Origin: an uncultured Eubacteriales bacterium
GTDB taxonomy: Bacteria > Bacillota > Clostridia > Oscillospirales > Oscillospiraceae
Assembly (NCBI GenBank): GCA_900316745.1
Contig: ONEB01000005.1
Span: forward strand, 1 to 64,000
DNA: 64,000 nucleotides
Reading direction: 5' to 3'
This document shows positions 62,302 to 64,000 of this stretch, piece after piece. Numbering within the stretch: the stretch's first letter is position 1; each line of letters starts with the position of its first letter. The notes below the pieces were generated by a model, which did not search any database, was not told the origin of the DNA, and was given only the letters and a program-made list of their open reading frames with translations. The translations under genes were made by a program, and so were the position numbers.

Positions 62302-62925
62302 TTAAAAATATCTTCTTTTCTCCGCGCCGACCGTGGTTTGATCGGAATGGCCGGAGTAAAGGACAGTGTCATCGGGCAGGGTCAGGATCCTGTCGCGAAT
62401 GCTCTCCACGATGTCCTGACGGCTGCCGCCGGGGTACCGGAAGTTGCCGATGCCGGCTTTGAAGATCGTGTCGCCCACGAAGGCGGCGCGGTCTTTTTCG
62501 CTGTAATAGACCACGGAGTCCGTGGTGTGGCCGGGCGTGTGGATCAAGCGCAGGCGAAATGCGGGGTCGGCGTCGAGGCTGATTTCATCGCCGTCGCGCA
62601 CCTTCTCCACGTTCTGCACCGTCCAGTTTCCGACGCAGAAGGCGGAGAGGTTCATGCGCGGGTTCAGCAGATACGAATCCGCGTTCTCATGCGCCAGCAC
62701 CGGAACGCCGAGTGCTTTTCGCAGCGCGTCCACGGCGCCGGTGTGATCGAAATGGCCGTGCGTCAGCAGGATCTTTTCGATCGTCCAGCCCTCGCGGCGG
62801 ATGATGGCGAGCAGCCGCTCCGCCTCCGCGCCGGGGTCGATCACAAAGCCGTGACGGGTCGCGTCGTCGATATAGAAAAAGCAGTTTTCCTCAAAATAGC
62901 CCCGTACGGGTACGCAGCGAATCAT
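62302..62925 (-). CDS. Metallo-beta-lactamase-fold hydrolase (glyoxalase II-like)
   Basis: A 207-residue MBL-fold enzyme with the full binuclear metal set: THGHFDHTG near residue 55, HTPGHTTDSV near residue 130, GDTIF near residue 151, and a final SGHSDQTT. Compact size and layout fit the short glyoxalase-II-like hydrolases of Firmicutes (thioester or persulfide hydrolases). It starts 4 bases after the FrnE-like gene ends. GGGTGACGTC before the ATG is a moderate ribosome site. The chimeric flavoenzyme remnant follows 13 bases later. Confidence 0.92.
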   Translation of the reverse strand: MIRCVPVRGYFEENCFFYIDDATRHGFVIDPGAEAERLLAIIRREGWTIEKILLTHGHFDHTGAVDALRKALGVPVLAHENADSYLLNPRMNLSAFCVGNWTVQNVEKVRDGDEISLDADPAFRLRLIHTPGHTTDSVVYYSEKDRAAFVGDTIFKAGIGNFRYPGGSRQDIVESIRDRILTLPDDTVLYSGHSDQTTVGAEKRRYF

Positions 62926-62929
62926 GACG

Positions 62930-63628
62930 TCACCCGATCCGGCAGCCGTCCGGCCCGCACTGCATGCCCTGCGCGACTTGGGTCTGCTCCTGCGCCGCGA
63001 TCTTCAAAAGCGCCTGGCGCAGTCCCTCGGCGCTCGGCGCGCCGGAGACGGTGTACTTGTCATTGATGAGGAAATACGGCACGCCGTAAATTCTGCGATA
63101 CGCCGCCTCGCGCTCGTCTGCGAGCACCTCGGTTTGATAGCGGTCAGACGCAAGCACCTCACGCACCTCGTCTGCGTCCAGTCCGCAGTCCTCGCCGATC
63201 TTTTGCAGCAGGGCATGATCGGCAAGCTCTTTATTCTGCGTGAAGTAGGCGTCGAACAGCGCCTCAATGACGCGCTCGGTGAGCGCGGCGTCGCCCTTCG
63301 ACTGTGCCAGCTTCGTCAGGCGGTGCGCGTCCATCGTGTTCGTGAACAGGGTCGTTGCGTAGCGGAAGTCAATGCCCTCGTCGCGCCCCATCTTCGAGAT
63401 CGTCTCGATCTGCTGCCCGGCGGCCTCAAAGGTGATGTGATACTTTTTTGCAAAGCGCGTCTGCGTGTCGCCCGCGGCGTGCTCCCCCGCCGTGGGGTCG
63501 AGCTGGAAGCTCTTCATCTCCACCTCCACATCCCGCAGCTCCGGCGCGGAGGCAAGAACCTTCTTCAGTCTCGCTTCCCCGATATAGCAATAGGGGCAGG
63601 CGTAGTCCGACCAGTAGGTGATCTTCAT
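62930..63628 (-). CDS. DsbA/FrnE-family oxidoreductase
   Basis: A 232-residue thioredoxin-fold protein of the FrnE type. The redox motif CPYC is in YWSDYACPYCYIGEARLKKV near residue 11, followed by the helical insertion and a C-terminal VPYFLINDKYTVSGAPSAEGLRQAL with the cis-Pro. A further C-x4-C pair (QCGPDGC) closes the protein. There is no signal peptide, so it works in the cytoplasm. AAGGAG precedes the ATG. It is divergent from a TetR gene and begins a small operon with the MBL hydrolase. Confidence 0.94.
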   Translation of the reverse strand: MKITYWSDYACPYCYIGEARLKKVLASAPELRDVEVEMKSFQLDPTAGEHAAGDTQTRFAKKYHITFEAAGQQIETISKMGRDEGIDFRYATTLFTNTMDAHRLTKLAQSKGDAALTERVIEALFDAYFTQNKELADHALLQKIGEDCGLDADEVREVLASDRYQTEVLADEREAAYRRIYGVPYFLINDKYTVSGAPSAEGLRQALLKIAAQEQTQVAQGMQCGPDGCRIG

Positions 63629-63649
63629 GAAAACTCCTTCTTTCAGAAA

Positions 63650-63722
63650 ATAAAACATGTTCTATTTGCAATTATACGCAAGTTGTGGTATGATGTCAAC
63701 AGTTTTTTAGAACAAGTTTTAT
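63650..63722. promoter_or_regulatory. Divergent frnE/tetR promoters with paired operators
   Basis: Minus strand: TTGACA (63694-63699), 17 bases, TATAAT (63671-63676), full consensus. Plus strand: TTGCAA (63666-63671), 17 bases, TATGAT (63689-63694). Two inverted copies of one motif flank them: ATAAAACATGTTCTA (63650-63664) at the frnE start and TAGAACAAGTTTTAT (63708-63722) after the tetR start, 14 of 15 bases alike as reverse complements. Confidence 0.85.
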
Positions 63723-63743
63723 TTTTCTTTGAGGTGACTCCAA

Positions 63744-64000
63744 ATGGCAGGAAAACGCGGCCGCCCGTCCAAGGCGGCGGAGCAGGCGGATACGAAGCAG
63801 CTTCTGATTGACGCCGCCGTTGCGCTGATCAAGAAATACGGCGCAGACAGCATCACAGTGCGCAATGTCTGCGACGAGTCCGGGCTCAGCATCGGCACGT
63901 TTTACCATCATTTCCAGAACAAGGACGATCTGCTGATGCACTTTATTCGCGAGGCGTCCTTCGACAGCTTTGTGCTCCAAACCCCGCACAGCGATATTGC
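63744..64000 (+). CDS. TetR-family regulator (partial, runs off the window)
   Basis: The first ~85 residues of a TetR regulator. A basic head (MAGKRGRPSKAAEQ) precedes the helix-turn-helix LLIDAAVALIKKYGADSITVRNVCDESGLSIGTFYHHFQNKDDLLMHFI. GAGGTG lies 7 bases before the ATG. It very likely represses the divergent frnE-MBL operon and itself through the two operators at 63650-63722. The ligand domain lies beyond the window. Confidence 0.92.
   Translation, partial: MAGKRGRPSKAAEQADTKQLLIDAAVALIKKYGADSITVRNVCDESGLSIGTFYHHFQNKDDLLMHFIREASFDSFVLQTPHSDI

Noticed and set aside
1-64000. CRISPR array, prophage, insertion sequence or integron
   Set aside because: No regularly spaced repeats, transposase, integrase or phage structural genes were found on either strand.
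1-64000. tRNA, rRNA or known riboswitch
   Set aside because: I found no sequence that I could support as a cloverleaf, rRNA segment or conserved riboswitch core in the intergenic regions; a covariance-model search would be needed to exclude weak ones.

Overview
The window is a GC-rich stretch of a bacterial chromosome, most likely an anaerobic, high-GC member of the Clostridia (Oscillospiraceae-like; this placement is an inference). The grounds are two pyruvate:ferredoxin oxidoreductases, pyruvate phosphate dikinase, an Asp23/FakA pair, PlsY acyltransferases, an S-layer homology (SLH) protein, a TRAP transporter with a split transketolase, strong AGGAGG ribosome binding sites and many near-consensus sigma-A promoters with 17-base spacers. 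I see no rRNA, tRNA, CRISPR array, insertion sequence or phage genes.

Layout. 1-11.1 kb: end of an SLH protein, PFOR copy 1 (minus), yloU-fakA, a GntR regulator and PFOR copy 2 (plus). 11.1-25.2 kb: a TlpA/CcdA thiol-redox pair, an acyltransferase and an HpaI-type aldolase, a PrsA-like foldase, RsmJ, a metallo-hydrolase divergent from a LysR gene, a YwaF-like membrane protein, a YdeI-like protein, a lipoprotein, a CapA protein and PPDK. 25.4-39.3 kb: PlsY, DUF1294, a secreted cysteine-peptidase-like protein, a thioredoxin-rhodanese-CoA-disulfide-reductase operon, a Crp/Fnr regulator behind a second divergent PlsY, a MATE exporter, a lipase, a GPH symporter with a PIG-L deacetylase, a DUF4298-flavoprotein fusion and an EFR1 ferredoxin. 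39.5-46.3 kb: a six-gene catabolic operon (dctPQM TRAP transporter, split transketolase, Gfo/Idh dehydrogenase) divergent from its probable GntR repressor; both promoters carry GTTCAA/TTGAAC operators. 46.3-64 kb: small redox and regulator genes, with three decayed genes.

The most unusual locus is 48.6-54.8 kb. Five minus-strand genes overlap one another without a gap: an MmcQ-like/TerB-N/TerB-C protein, a BrxD-type P-loop ATPase, a BrxHI/Lhr-type helicase, an HxlR regulator and an ACT-domain protein. The ATPase and helicase are types known from BREX phage-defence islands, but the BREX methyltransferase (PglX) and phosphatase (PglZ) are absent. This may be a stand-alone DNA-processing or defence module.

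Two themes recur. One is thiol and flavin redox chemistry: thioredoxin, TlpA, CcdA, FrnE, CoADR, EFR1 and four flavodoxin-like oxidoreductases. The other is compact divergent regulator-target pairs whose operators overlap recognisable promoters (LysR at 17.8 and 47.6 kb, GntR at 45.3-45.5 kb, TetR at 60.1 and 63.7 kb). Pseudogenes are an esterase with one in-frame stop, a deletion chimera of two flavoenzymes, and a SnoaL/NTF2-like stub.
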